Source: Duncaniella sp. (lineage in GTDB: Bacteria; Bacteroidota; Bacteroidia; Bacteroidales; Muribaculaceae). From it: DNA of 39,661 nt. Made by a program: the position numbers and the translations under genes. The stretch spans positions 1 through 39,661 of the forward strand of contig JAIDUB010000120.1 of NCBI GenBank assembly GCA_029060405.1. The letters are read 5' to 3'. Below, one piece after another: positions 33,717-39,661 of the stretch (its first letter is position 1; the number at the start of each line of letters is the position of its first letter). Under the pieces are notes generated by a model. It was not told where the DNA came from and searched no databases. It was given only the letters and a program-made list of their open reading frames with translations.

Positions 33717-33747
33717 TTTGCTGACACATGAAAATATCGTAAATTTG
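33717..33747 (+). promoter_or_regulatory. Consensus promoter of the retropepsin-like gene
   Basis: TTTG (33717-33720), a 19-nt spacer and TAAATTTG (33740-33747) give a full-consensus Bacteroidota promoter. Transcription would start near 33754. This excludes the upstream ATG at 33718 as the start codon. Confidence 0.8.
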
Positions 33748-33768
33748 CCCGTAACACAGTTTCAATCC

Positions 33769-35100
33769 ATGATCATGCGAAAATTTATAAGTTCACTATT
33801 GTTATTCCTTTCATATTCGGGCCTGTTTGCTCAGTCATATAACGAGAAACTCGCTCTTGCGATGAATATGTCTGATTGGTTTGAGCTTGATTCCCTGTAC
33901 CGGTCGGCGCCGAATGACTCGGTAATGGAGTTTATGGATGTATTTTCCCGTTGCATTATAGGAAACCGGTTTAACCGTCCCGATATATCGATTCCTGCTT
34001 TCAGTGATCTGTTCAAAAATTATTCTGCCGAGATGGACCTCGGTAATATGCTCAATATGTCGATGATGTTTTCCATGGACCTAAGCAGGGTAGGTGAGAA
34101 TCAGGCTGCCGCCTCGCTGCTTACATCGCTGCTCGAGGGTACAAGGGAATACCTCGACTCAACATGGATTGGTTCGTTGCAGCAATACATAGGTATATAT
34201 ACGGCTCTTTCATCATTCAACCCTTATGGCATCAGTATGGACGGTGAGCAAGGCCTGATGCCATTCAGGCTCGTGCCCGTGGGTAAAGATGGCGAGAACT
34301 CTCTGCTGATTCATCTTGAGGATTGCACGGTCAACGGAAATGATGCCGATATAACTTTCGATACCGGAGCGGGAGTCAACATTATCTCCGATTCTCTGGC
34401 AGCAAAGTTTAATCTCACACCTTTAGACGCATATAACAATCTAGCCGGAATAGGGGTGCGGAAAGCGAGATATGCCGTGGCTCATGAGTTGAAGCTTGGA
34501 AATATCACACTGCGGGATGTGCCTTTCTGTATCATTTCTCTTGCAACCGGTAATGAAGAGGCCGATGTGCATTTCAAAAATTTAAATATCGTGGTAGGAA
34601 GCGAGATGATGCTCAGGCTTAAGGATCTGACAATCGATTTCAACCGAGGCGAGATAACAGTACCGGCCGAAGCTCCGCCGGTGGGAGTGACACGCCCCAA
34701 TATGTGTTTTTCTTCAGCTATGAATCTGCTTGCCCGTGGAAAAATTCACGATGTGCCCATGATGATGTGTATTGATACGGGCGATGCGGCAGACGGTATG
34801 TTGAGCCGACGATTTCTTGAGGATAATGAGCGGTATGTGCTTGAAAACGGCAAACTTGATACCATACGCCAGGCCGGCTTGGGGGGAATCAGTATATCGG
34901 AATGCTATCGATTGACTGATGTTTCGGCTGAGCTGGGAGGCAACACTGTAATATTGCCGCATATCGTAGTCTCTGCTACCGATACTCCACGCTTGGATTA
35001 CGACTGCATTTTCGGATTGAAATCTCTCATGCAATTCGATCGCGTGAGATTCAATATGGTTGATTTCAATATATCCACTTTTCCTGAATCGGTTCATTGA
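33769..35100 (+). CDS. Exported retropepsin-like aspartic protease
   Basis: A 443-aa protein. The first in-frame ATG (33718) lies within the promoter, so 33769 or 33775 is used, and either gives a normal signal peptide ending in GLFAQSY. Two pepsin/retropepsin-type active-site loops are present: ITFDTGAGVNII (about residues 200-211) and CIDTGDAADG (about 334-343), the D-T-G of each half, with the hydrophobic-hydrophobic-Gly partner strands nearby. The 180-residue N-terminal part is helical and unknown. It probably works in the periplasm or at the surface. The second loop lacks the usual Ser/Thr after DTG (Asp instead), so activity is uncertain. It is monocistronic. Confidence 0.8.
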   Translation: MIMRKFISSLLLFLSYSGLFAQSYNEKLALAMNMSDWFELDSLYRSAPNDSVMEFMDVFSRCIIGNRFNRPDISIPAFSDLFKNYSAEMDLGNMLNMSMMFSMDLSRVGENQAAASLLTSLLEGTREYLDSTWIGSLQQYIGIYTALSSFNPYGISMDGEQGLMPFRLVPVGKDGENSLLIHLEDCTVNGNDADITFDTGAGVNIISDSLAAKFNLTPLDAYNNLAGIGVRKARYAVAHELKLGNITLRDVPFCIISLATGNEEADVHFKNLNIVVGSEMMLRLKDLTIDFNRGEITVPAEAPPVGVTRPNMCFSSAMNLLARGKIHDVPMMMCIDTGDAADGMLSRRFLEDNERYVLENGKLDTIRQAGLGGISISECYRLTDVSAELGGNTVILPHIVVSATDTPRLDYDCIFGLKSLMQFDRVRFNMVDFNISTFPESVH

Positions 35101-35267
35101 TTCAGGGAAACATACCGGTCGAAAACTGACCGGGATATATCCGCTATTATTGCTGACGCTTCAGCATCACTGCCTCGGAAATCAGTGATGAAAACAGCCA
35201 CGCTGTAATTCCGTCCGTCGGGAAAAGAGAAATATCCCACATCGTTGTTTGCCATAATGCACTCCAT
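35094..35267 (-). pseudogene. C-terminal relic of a class A beta-lactamase
   Basis: A 57-codon leftward frame (ATG at 35267, or 35255) encodes the end of a class A beta-lactamase of the Bacteroidota CfxA/CepA/PER-like group. NNDVGYFSFPDGRNYSVAVF corresponds to the two last beta strands after the KTG box, and ASAIIADISRSVFDRY to the final helix. The rest, including the S-x-x-K, SDN and KTG motifs, is gone: upstream of the relic is the promoter region of the flavodoxin gene. The stop codon overlaps that of the convergent retropepsin-like gene. The fragment cannot be active. Identification is from memory of family patterns. Confidence 0.7.
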
Positions 35268-35403
35268 TTATGAAAAGCAGTATGTACATGATGTATGGAA
35301 ATGTATAAATACATCTATGTGCAATATATGGTAAAATGCCGATTTCGTAAAATCGTGCAACATTTGCGTTAATTTGTGAAATAATCGGGTAGGATATATA
35401 GAG

Positions 35404-35411
35404 TACTTTTG
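35404..35411 (+). promoter_or_regulatory. -7 box of the flavodoxin-aldo/keto reductase operon
   Basis: TACTTTTG matches TAnnTTTG, 20 nt before the start codon at 35432. No TTTG is found at the right -33 spacing. Confidence 0.5.
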
Positions 35412-35431
35412 CATAAGTAAGTTTCAAGATT

Positions 35432-36082
35432 ATGAAAACAAGAATTTTCAATATTATTTCAGCTGCTCTGTGCTTGCTGATGGGAGCGACATCGTGCATG
35501 GCCGGCTCTAATTCTGACAACAAGACGAATAATACAGATATGAAAACTGATAATAAAAAACTTGTAGTGTATTTTTCCCATACCGGTGAAAATTACAATG
35601 TGGGCTATATTACCGAAGGTAATACGCGGATAATTGCCGATATGATTGCCGACGCTGCCGGTGCCGACCGATTTGAAATTGTGCCCGAAACGGCTTATCC
35701 CGAAGACTATAACGAATGTATCGATCTCGCTAAAAGGGAGTTGCAGTCTGATGCACGTCCGGCTGTGAAAGGTGACATTGCAATAGAGGATTACGACGTG
35801 ATCTTCATAGGGTATCCTCAGTGGTGGGGCGAACCGCCCATGTGTGTCTACACTTTTATTGAAAGTCATGACTGGACTGGTAAGACGGTAATTCCTTTTG
35901 TCACCCACGAAGGGAGCGGGATGGGAGGCACTGACCGCAAGATCGATGCGGCATGCAAGGGAGCCGATGTGCTTGTCGGTAAAGGGCTTGCTGTTCAAGG
36001 CAAAGTAGCTCAGCAAAACCGCGATTCCGCCCGTCGCAGTGTCGATTCATGGCTCGGGAATCTCGGATATGTCAAACATTAA
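35432..36082 (+). CDS. Flavodoxin-like lipoprotein
   Basis: A 216-aa protein with a lipobox (MGATSC, cysteine about residue 22) and an Asn/Asp-rich spacer. A flavodoxin-fold domain of the Flavodoxin_4 type starts at KKLVVYFSHTGENYN, whose SHTGEN is the FMN-phosphate loop. IFIGYPQWWGEPP and FVTHEGSGMGGT are the other FMN-site loops. It should carry FMN outside the cytoplasm and pass electrons to an unknown partner. The aldo/keto reductase gene follows after 14 nt. Membrane-anchored flavodoxin-like proteins of this type are frequent in Bacteroidota redox clusters. Confidence 0.88.
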   Translation: MKTRIFNIISAALCLLMGATSCMAGSNSDNKTNNTDMKTDNKKLVVYFSHTGENYNVGYITEGNTRIIADMIADAAGADRFEIVPETAYPEDYNECIDLAKRELQSDARPAVKGDIAIEDYDVIFIGYPQWWGEPPMCVYTFIESHDWTGKTVIPFVTHEGSGMGGTDRKIDAACKGADVLVGKGLAVQGKVAQQNRDSARRSVDSWLGNLGYVKH

Positions 36083-36096
36083 GAAATATTAATAAT

Positions 36097-36936
36097 ATGG
36101 AAACTGTAAAATTGAGCAACGGCATTGAGATGCCGATGATAGGTTACGGAGTATATCAGGTTGACCCCGCAGAGTGCGAGCGTTGCGTGAGCGACGCCCT
36201 GAAAGTGGGTTACCGCATGATCGACACCGCACAGGCTTACCATAACGAGGAGGGTGTGGGAGCGGCAGTTGCCAAGAGCGGTATAGCCCGCAATGAGCTC
36301 TTCATCGTGTCGAAAGTGTGGATTTCAAACTATGGATACGAAAAAGCAAAGGCTTCGATTGATGAGAGCCTGCGTAAACTCGGCACTGACTATATCGATC
36401 TGATGCTTCTCCATCAGCCGTTTTGCGACCGCTATGGTGCGTATCGAGCACTTGAGGATGCTTACCGTGAGGGTAAACTGCGATCAATAGGCGTGAGCAA
36501 TTTCTATCCCGATCATCTCATAGACTTGGCTGAAAATGTTGAAATTCCTCCTATGGTGAATCAGGTGGAGACACATGTGTTTGACCAGCAGACAGGAGCT
36601 CAGAAATATATGGAGGAATACGGATGCCGCATCATGGCATGGGGACCTTTGGCCGAGGGTCGCAATAATTTCTTCAGCAATCCTGTGCTTGAGGCAATCG
36701 GTAAGAAATATGGTAAATCTGTGGCTCAGGTCGCTCTACGGTGGTTGTTGCAGCGCGGTGTGATTATAATACCGAAGTCGGTGCATGTGGAACGTATGGA
36801 ACAGAACCTCGATATCTTGGACTTCACGCTGAGCGACGGGGATATGACCGAAATAGCTCGTCTCGACACCGGTAGAAGCCTATTCTTCGATCATCATGAT
36901 CCCGACGTGGTGAAAATGTTCATGGGTTGGCGTTGA
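36097..36936 (+). CDS. Aldo/keto reductase
   Basis: A 279-aa NADPH-dependent reductase of aldehydes and ketones with a (beta/alpha)8 barrel. The frame is open further upstream but the ATG at 36097 gives the standard start METVKLSNGIEMP. The catalytic tetrad is visible: Asp in DTAQAY, Tyr in the same motif, Lys in IVSKVW and His in LLHQPF. IIIPKSVHVERMEQN is the cofactor phosphate-binding site. It is in an operon with the flavodoxin lipoprotein. Its 3' end overlaps the convergent AraC-family gene by 17 nt. Confidence 0.94.
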   Translation: METVKLSNGIEMPMIGYGVYQVDPAECERCVSDALKVGYRMIDTAQAYHNEEGVGAAVAKSGIARNELFIVSKVWISNYGYEKAKASIDESLRKLGTDYIDLMLLHQPFCDRYGAYRALEDAYREGKLRSIGVSNFYPDHLIDLAENVEIPPMVNQVETHVFDQQTGAQKYMEEYGCRIMAWGPLAEGRNNFFSNPVLEAIGKKYGKSVAQVALRWLLQRGVIIIPKSVHVERMEQNLDILDFTLSDGDMTEIARLDTGRSLFFDHHDPDVVKMFMGWR

Positions 36937-37747
36937 CGGTACGGAACCGGCTTGGCGACATCCCGATGTGTTTTACGCAGAAGCGGCTGAAATGGCTGAG
37001 CGATGAGAATTTCATCTCGTCGGCAATCTGTGTGATCGACATCGGGCTGTCGTTAAGTAACGAGATCGCTATGGCCGCTGCCGCACTGTTGATATGCGTT
37101 GATGCGTTGGTCCCGGTCACGCGCTTTATAGTGTCGGCGAGATATTTAGGCGATACATTAAGCTGTCCGGCATAGTGCGATACCTCTCTTTCGGTCGCCG
37201 GAACACCGGCTTCGATCATTGCAAAAAATTGTGAGGTGATGTAGCCCACACGGTCGGTAGTGAGTACATTGTCATTGTTCTTGGCATGAAAATCAAAAAG
37301 ATCATAGATCATTGTCAGCAGCAGACTTCCCATCATCTCCCGGTAGAATCTGTGATGTGTATCAGCGATACGCTGTCTGATATTGTCGAGATCGGTGATG
37401 AAACGTAAGGCATCCTCTCTGTCGGCATGAATCACCGGATTGTCAAAAAGGCTCACACAGCCCTGTATGGCATAACTGTTGGCGGGCAGTAGATTGTGAA
37501 GAAACCGGTCGGGAGCTGCAATGTACCTGCAGCGGAAATCGCTGTCGGCTTCGATTGACGTTACAAGCCGTGTCTGCGACAGTACAGCGATATCGTTGGC
37601 CTTGATCTCAAACCGCGTCCCGTTGTAATCAAACTTGCCGGCACCTCGCGTGCATATCATATGCACAACGCAGTCATAAAACGCCGGGGAGTTAATCATT
37701 CCGAAGTCAGTCGAAAATACTATATAATCATGCAGATCCTTTGTCAT
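36920..37747 (-). CDS. AraC-family transcriptional regulator
   Basis: A 275-aa protein. The N-terminal 150 residues form a cupin-like AraC sensing domain (HMICTRGAGKFDYNG, EIKANDIAVLS). The C-terminal 100 residues carry two helix-turn-helix units, including VSPKYLADTIKRVTG and SMSITQIADEMKFSSLSHF ending FCVKHIGMSPSRFR. It is divergent from an SDR gene and convergent with the aldo/keto reductase, so it may regulate either. Its -7 box TATCTTTG (37759-37752) ends only 4 nt before the ATG, which suggests a leaderless message or an internal start (ATG at 37699). Confidence 0.9.
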   Translation of the reverse strand: MTKDLHDYIVFSTDFGMINSPAFYDCVVHMICTRGAGKFDYNGTRFEIKANDIAVLSQTRLVTSIEADSDFRCRYIAAPDRFLHNLLPANSYAIQGCVSLFDNPVIHADREDALRFITDLDNIRQRIADTHHRFYREMMGSLLLTMIYDLFDFHAKNNDNVLTTDRVGYITSQFFAMIEAGVPATEREVSHYAGQLNVSPKYLADTIKRVTGTNASTHINSAAAAIAISLLNDSPMSITQIADEMKFSSLSHFSRFCVKHIGMSPSRFRTVNANP

Positions 37748-37751
37748 GATG

Positions 37752-37780
37752 CAAAGATAAATAAAAAAATACTACTTTTG
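37752..37780. promoter_or_regulatory. Divergent -7 boxes for the AraC and SDR genes
   Basis: The minus strand has TATCTTTG (37759-37752) for the AraC gene. The plus strand has TACTTTTG (37773-37780) for the SDR gene at 37800. The boxes are 13 nt apart, so both promoters share one small control region. Confidence 0.55.
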
Positions 37781-37799
37781 TCATCATATATTATTAACC

Positions 37800-38636
37800 A
37801 TGAATAAGAATGTAATGATATTGTCGGGGGCCGGCCAAATAGGTATGGCGATAGCCCGCCGCGTTGGTTACGGCATGAAGATTGTGATAGGCGATAAAAG
37901 CATTGCTAATGCCGTTGCTATATCCGACATAATGAATAAGGCAGGCTTTGATACGGTCGCGGTGGAAACCGATCTTTCGAGTCGGGATTCGATACTTGGT
38001 ATTATTGCCGAGGCCAAGAAATATGGAGAGATAACCATGCTGGTCAATGCCGCGGGTGTGTCTCCGTCGCAGGCTTCAGTGGAAGCGATTCTTAAGGTGG
38101 ATCTGTATGGTACCGCCGTGCTTCTCGAAGAAGTGGGAAAAGTAATTGCCGAGGGTGGTACAGGAGTAACCATATCGAGCCAATCAGGACATCGGATGCC
38201 GGCTCTTTTACCCGAGCAGGACCGACTCTTAGCCATGACTCCTACTGAAGAACTGCTGTCGCTTCCCATGCTTCAGCCTGAAAATATCGAGAACTCGCTT
38301 CACGCTTATCAGATGGCAAAGCGTTGTAACGTTAAACGTGTAATGGCTGAGTCCGTAAAATGGGGAGAGCGCGGAGCCCGTATTAATTCGATATCCCCGG
38401 GTATCATCGTGACTCCATTGGCTGTTGATGAATTTAATGGCCCGCGTGGTGATTTTTATAAAAACATGTTTGCCAAGTGTCCGGCAGGTCGTCCCGGCAC
38501 GGCCGATGAAGTTGCCAATGTGGCCGAACTCCTAATGCGTCCGCAGGGAGCTTTCATCACCGGAGCCGATTTCCTGATTGACGGAGGGGCAACGGCATCC
38601 TATTTCTACGGCCCCCTTCAGCCTGAAGGTAATTGA
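37800..38636 (+). CDS. Short-chain dehydrogenase/reductase
   Basis: A 278-aa SDR. The cofactor motif is degenerate at its start (SGAGQIG in place of TGxxxGIG). Asp follows strand 2 (VIGDKS), suggesting NAD(H). The NNAG motif is NAAG, and the catalytic Ser and Y-x3-K are in TISSQSG and YQMAK. A 40-residue insert between Ser and Tyr (ALLPEQDRLLAMTPTEELL and on) is longer than usual. The end FITGADFLIDGGATA is typical. It may be the target of the divergent AraC regulator. Substrate unknown. Confidence 0.9.
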   Translation: MNKNVMILSGAGQIGMAIARRVGYGMKIVIGDKSIANAVAISDIMNKAGFDTVAVETDLSSRDSILGIIAEAKKYGEITMLVNAAGVSPSQASVEAILKVDLYGTAVLLEEVGKVIAEGGTGVTISSQSGHRMPALLPEQDRLLAMTPTEELLSLPMLQPENIENSLHAYQMAKRCNVKRVMAESVKWGERGARINSISPGIIVTPLAVDEFNGPRGDFYKNMFAKCPAGRPGTADEVANVAELLMRPQGAFITGADFLIDGGATASYFYGPLQPEGN

Positions 38637-38643
38637 TCATTCA

Positions 38644-39252
38644 ATGCCTGCACCATCAAAAAAACTTACAGAAATGACTCTGGAAGAGCTATGGCAGCTT
38701 TTCCCGATAACACTTGTGCCTCACAGACCCGAATGGAAAGAGTGGGCGAGAGCCGAAATCATCAGTCTGGCAAGAATACTCGATGGTTTTCAGCCCGAGA
38801 TAAATCATATAGGGAGCACCGCTATACCCTGTATTAAAGCCAAGCCGATAATCGACATACTTGTGGAAATCTCGCCCGACGCTGATTGGACCGTAGCAAA
38901 GCGGTCTATGGAATCGGCAGGATATATCTGTATGTCAGAATCCGAAGGCAGAATGAGTTTCAACAAAGGATATACCCCGTCGGGTTATGCAGAAAAAGTA
39001 TTTCATGTACACTTTCATGTCACGGGCGACAACGACGAAATAAGATTTCGTGACCGGCTCATATCACATCCGGCCGACGCTCGTGAATATGAAGCGCTGA
39101 AACTCAGCCTCCTCCCACGATACCGTCATGACCGCGACGCCTACACCGCCGCCAAAACTGCATTCATCACCCGTATCCTGTCTACCTCCCGAGATCAATT
39201 CGGCATGCCTCAGGACCTGAGCACGTCAAATGGTATTCCGGATGACGTTTGA
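38644..39252 (+). CDS. GrpB-family (UPF0157) nucleotidyltransferase-fold protein
   Basis: A 202-aa protein from the ATG at 38644, 8 nt after the SDR stop. A later ATG (38674, MTLEELWQLFPI) matches the usual family start and is equally likely. The GrpB core is clear: INHIGSTAIPCIKAKPIIDI (about residues 58-77) contains the G-S and D-x-D-like features of the nucleotidyltransferase fold, and FHVHFHVTG follows. The biochemical role of the family is not established. The last 71 nt overlap the convergent GNAT gene, an unusually long overlap, and the last 15 residues are probably an unconserved extension. Confidence 0.88.
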   Translation: MPAPSKKLTEMTLEELWQLFPITLVPHRPEWKEWARAEIISLARILDGFQPEINHIGSTAIPCIKAKPIIDILVEISPDADWTVAKRSMESAGYICMSESEGRMSFNKGYTPSGYAEKVFHVHFHVTGDNDEIRFRDRLISHPADAREYEALKLSLLPRYRHDRDAYTAAKTAFITRILSTSRDQFGMPQDLSTSNGIPDDV

Positions 39253-39484
39253 ACCACGCAACGGCATAAGAACACGTAGCGCCTATTTTGTTGCCGTCAG
39301 CTAAAATTTTATCAGCGGCCATTTTGACTAATTGACTTGCCACACCTTCACCCCTGAGCGAAGCATCCACAAAAGTATGATTGATAGTGGCCACTCCGTT
39401 AGTTGCCGGAAACGTCACCTCGGCCAAAAGCTTTCCCGAAGAGTCAACCGCATAAATCCTGTCATTTTCAGTGATAAAATCCAT
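39182..39484 (-). CDS. Small GNAT-type N-acetyltransferase (YjdJ-like)
   Basis: A 100-aa protein of the short GNAT group. INHTFVDASLRGEGVASQLV (about residues 34-53) contains the acetyl-CoA-binding R-G-x-G-x-A loop. CSYAVAWFKRHPEY (about 71-84) is the family's conserved end. The last 15 residues run across the end of the GrpB gene and are probably unconserved. The substrate of these small acetyltransferases is unknown. Confidence 0.9.
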   Translation of the reverse strand: MDFITENDRIYAVDSSGKLLAEVTFPATNGVATINHTFVDASLRGEGVASQLVKMAADKILADGNKIGATCSYAVAWFKRHPEYHLTCSGPEACRIDLGR

Positions 39485-39627
39485 AAAATAAAAAATTGAT
39501 TGTCGTTAATAAAAAATCTATCCTAAAAATAAACGCATACTCCACCCAAGTAGTTGACTTCAGCAAAAGATAATCTCTATTGCATATTATTGCTGTCCGA
39601 TAAAAATTTTTGAGCGGATAAAAAATT

Positions 39628-39658
39628 AGGGTCGATTCCATTTGCAGGAGTCAACCCT
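39628..39658 (-). terminator. Terminator-like hairpin at the right edge
   Basis: AGGGT (39628-39632) pairs with ACCCT (39654-39658), with an inner GATTCC/GGAGTC pairing. On the minus strand the stem is followed by AATTTTTTATCC, a good T-tract, so it probably ends a leftward gene to the right of the window. On the plus strand TTTT also follows. Confidence 0.6.
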
Positions 39659-39661
39659 TTT

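Noticed and set aside
35182-35523. 113-codon minus-strand frame between the retropepsin and flavodoxin genes
   Set aside because: It overlaps the flavodoxin signal peptide and promoter and has no recognisable sequence; the beta-lactamase relic in a different frame explains the coding signal there.

Overview
The window looks like a chromosome segment from a gut Bacteroidales bacterium, possibly of the Muribaculaceae. The evidence is a run of Bacteroidota-type promoters (TTTG, about 19-20 nt, TAnnTTTG), a SusB-like GH97 glucosidase, an ECF sigma / outer-membrane beta-barrel operon, lipoproteins with Bacteroidota lipoboxes, and a NusG-like regulator heading a polysaccharide operon. I saw no tRNA, rRNA, CRISPR array or intact insertion sequence.

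Layout. 1-5.0 kb: a GH97 enzyme behind a heptamer tandem repeat, an orphan lipoprotein, and a DUF1016/YhcG-type PD-(D/E)xK nuclease. 4.6-8.1 kb: an ECF sigma factor, a small membrane-anchored probable anti-sigma factor, a small exported protein and a TonB-receptor-like barrel. 8.2-9.6 kb: a MATE transporter. 9.57-9.98 kb: a gene-free stretch that folds into a long interrupted rod resembling 6S RNA. 9.98-16.2 kb: a compact four-gene cassette (a protein of three CxxC...CxxH repeats, a KAP-type P-loop NTPase, a DUF262 protein with a DUF1524 HNH nuclease domain, and a second DUF262 protein without HNH). This is the best candidate here for an undescribed anti-mobile-element system. 16.6-22.7 kb (minus strand): a polysaccharide operon led by a regulator that joins a tyrosine-recombinase SAM-like domain to a NusG-like module, followed by a DUF4422 transferase, GT4, Wzy-like polymerase, GT4 and GT2.

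23-26 kb: a 7-alpha-hydroxysteroid-dehydrogenase-like SDR, pyruvate kinase, and a small FtsZ/tubulin-fold protein that has lost its GTP-binding loop. 26.3-31.0 kb: an RNA-repair and ribosome-rescue locus, with a WYL regulator divergent from RtcB and PrfH (overlapping by 4 nt) and then an AAA+ ATPase. A matching dyad-plus-promoter element lies before the ATPase and just beyond the WYL gene. 31.1-39.5 kb: redox and detoxification genes (Cys-nucleophile alpha/beta hydrolase, hexapeptide acetyltransferase, carboxymuconolactone decarboxylase-cupin fusion, flavodoxin lipoprotein, aldo/keto reductase, AraC regulator, SDR), a retropepsin-like exported protein, GrpB and a small GNAT. A 57-codon relic of a class A beta-lactamase lies between the retropepsin-like gene and the flavodoxin gene.

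Several start codons were moved inward from the longest open frame where a promoter, an overlap or a non-ATG first codon made the longer form unlikely; each case is noted. All functions are judged from sequence motifs by eye, without database searches.
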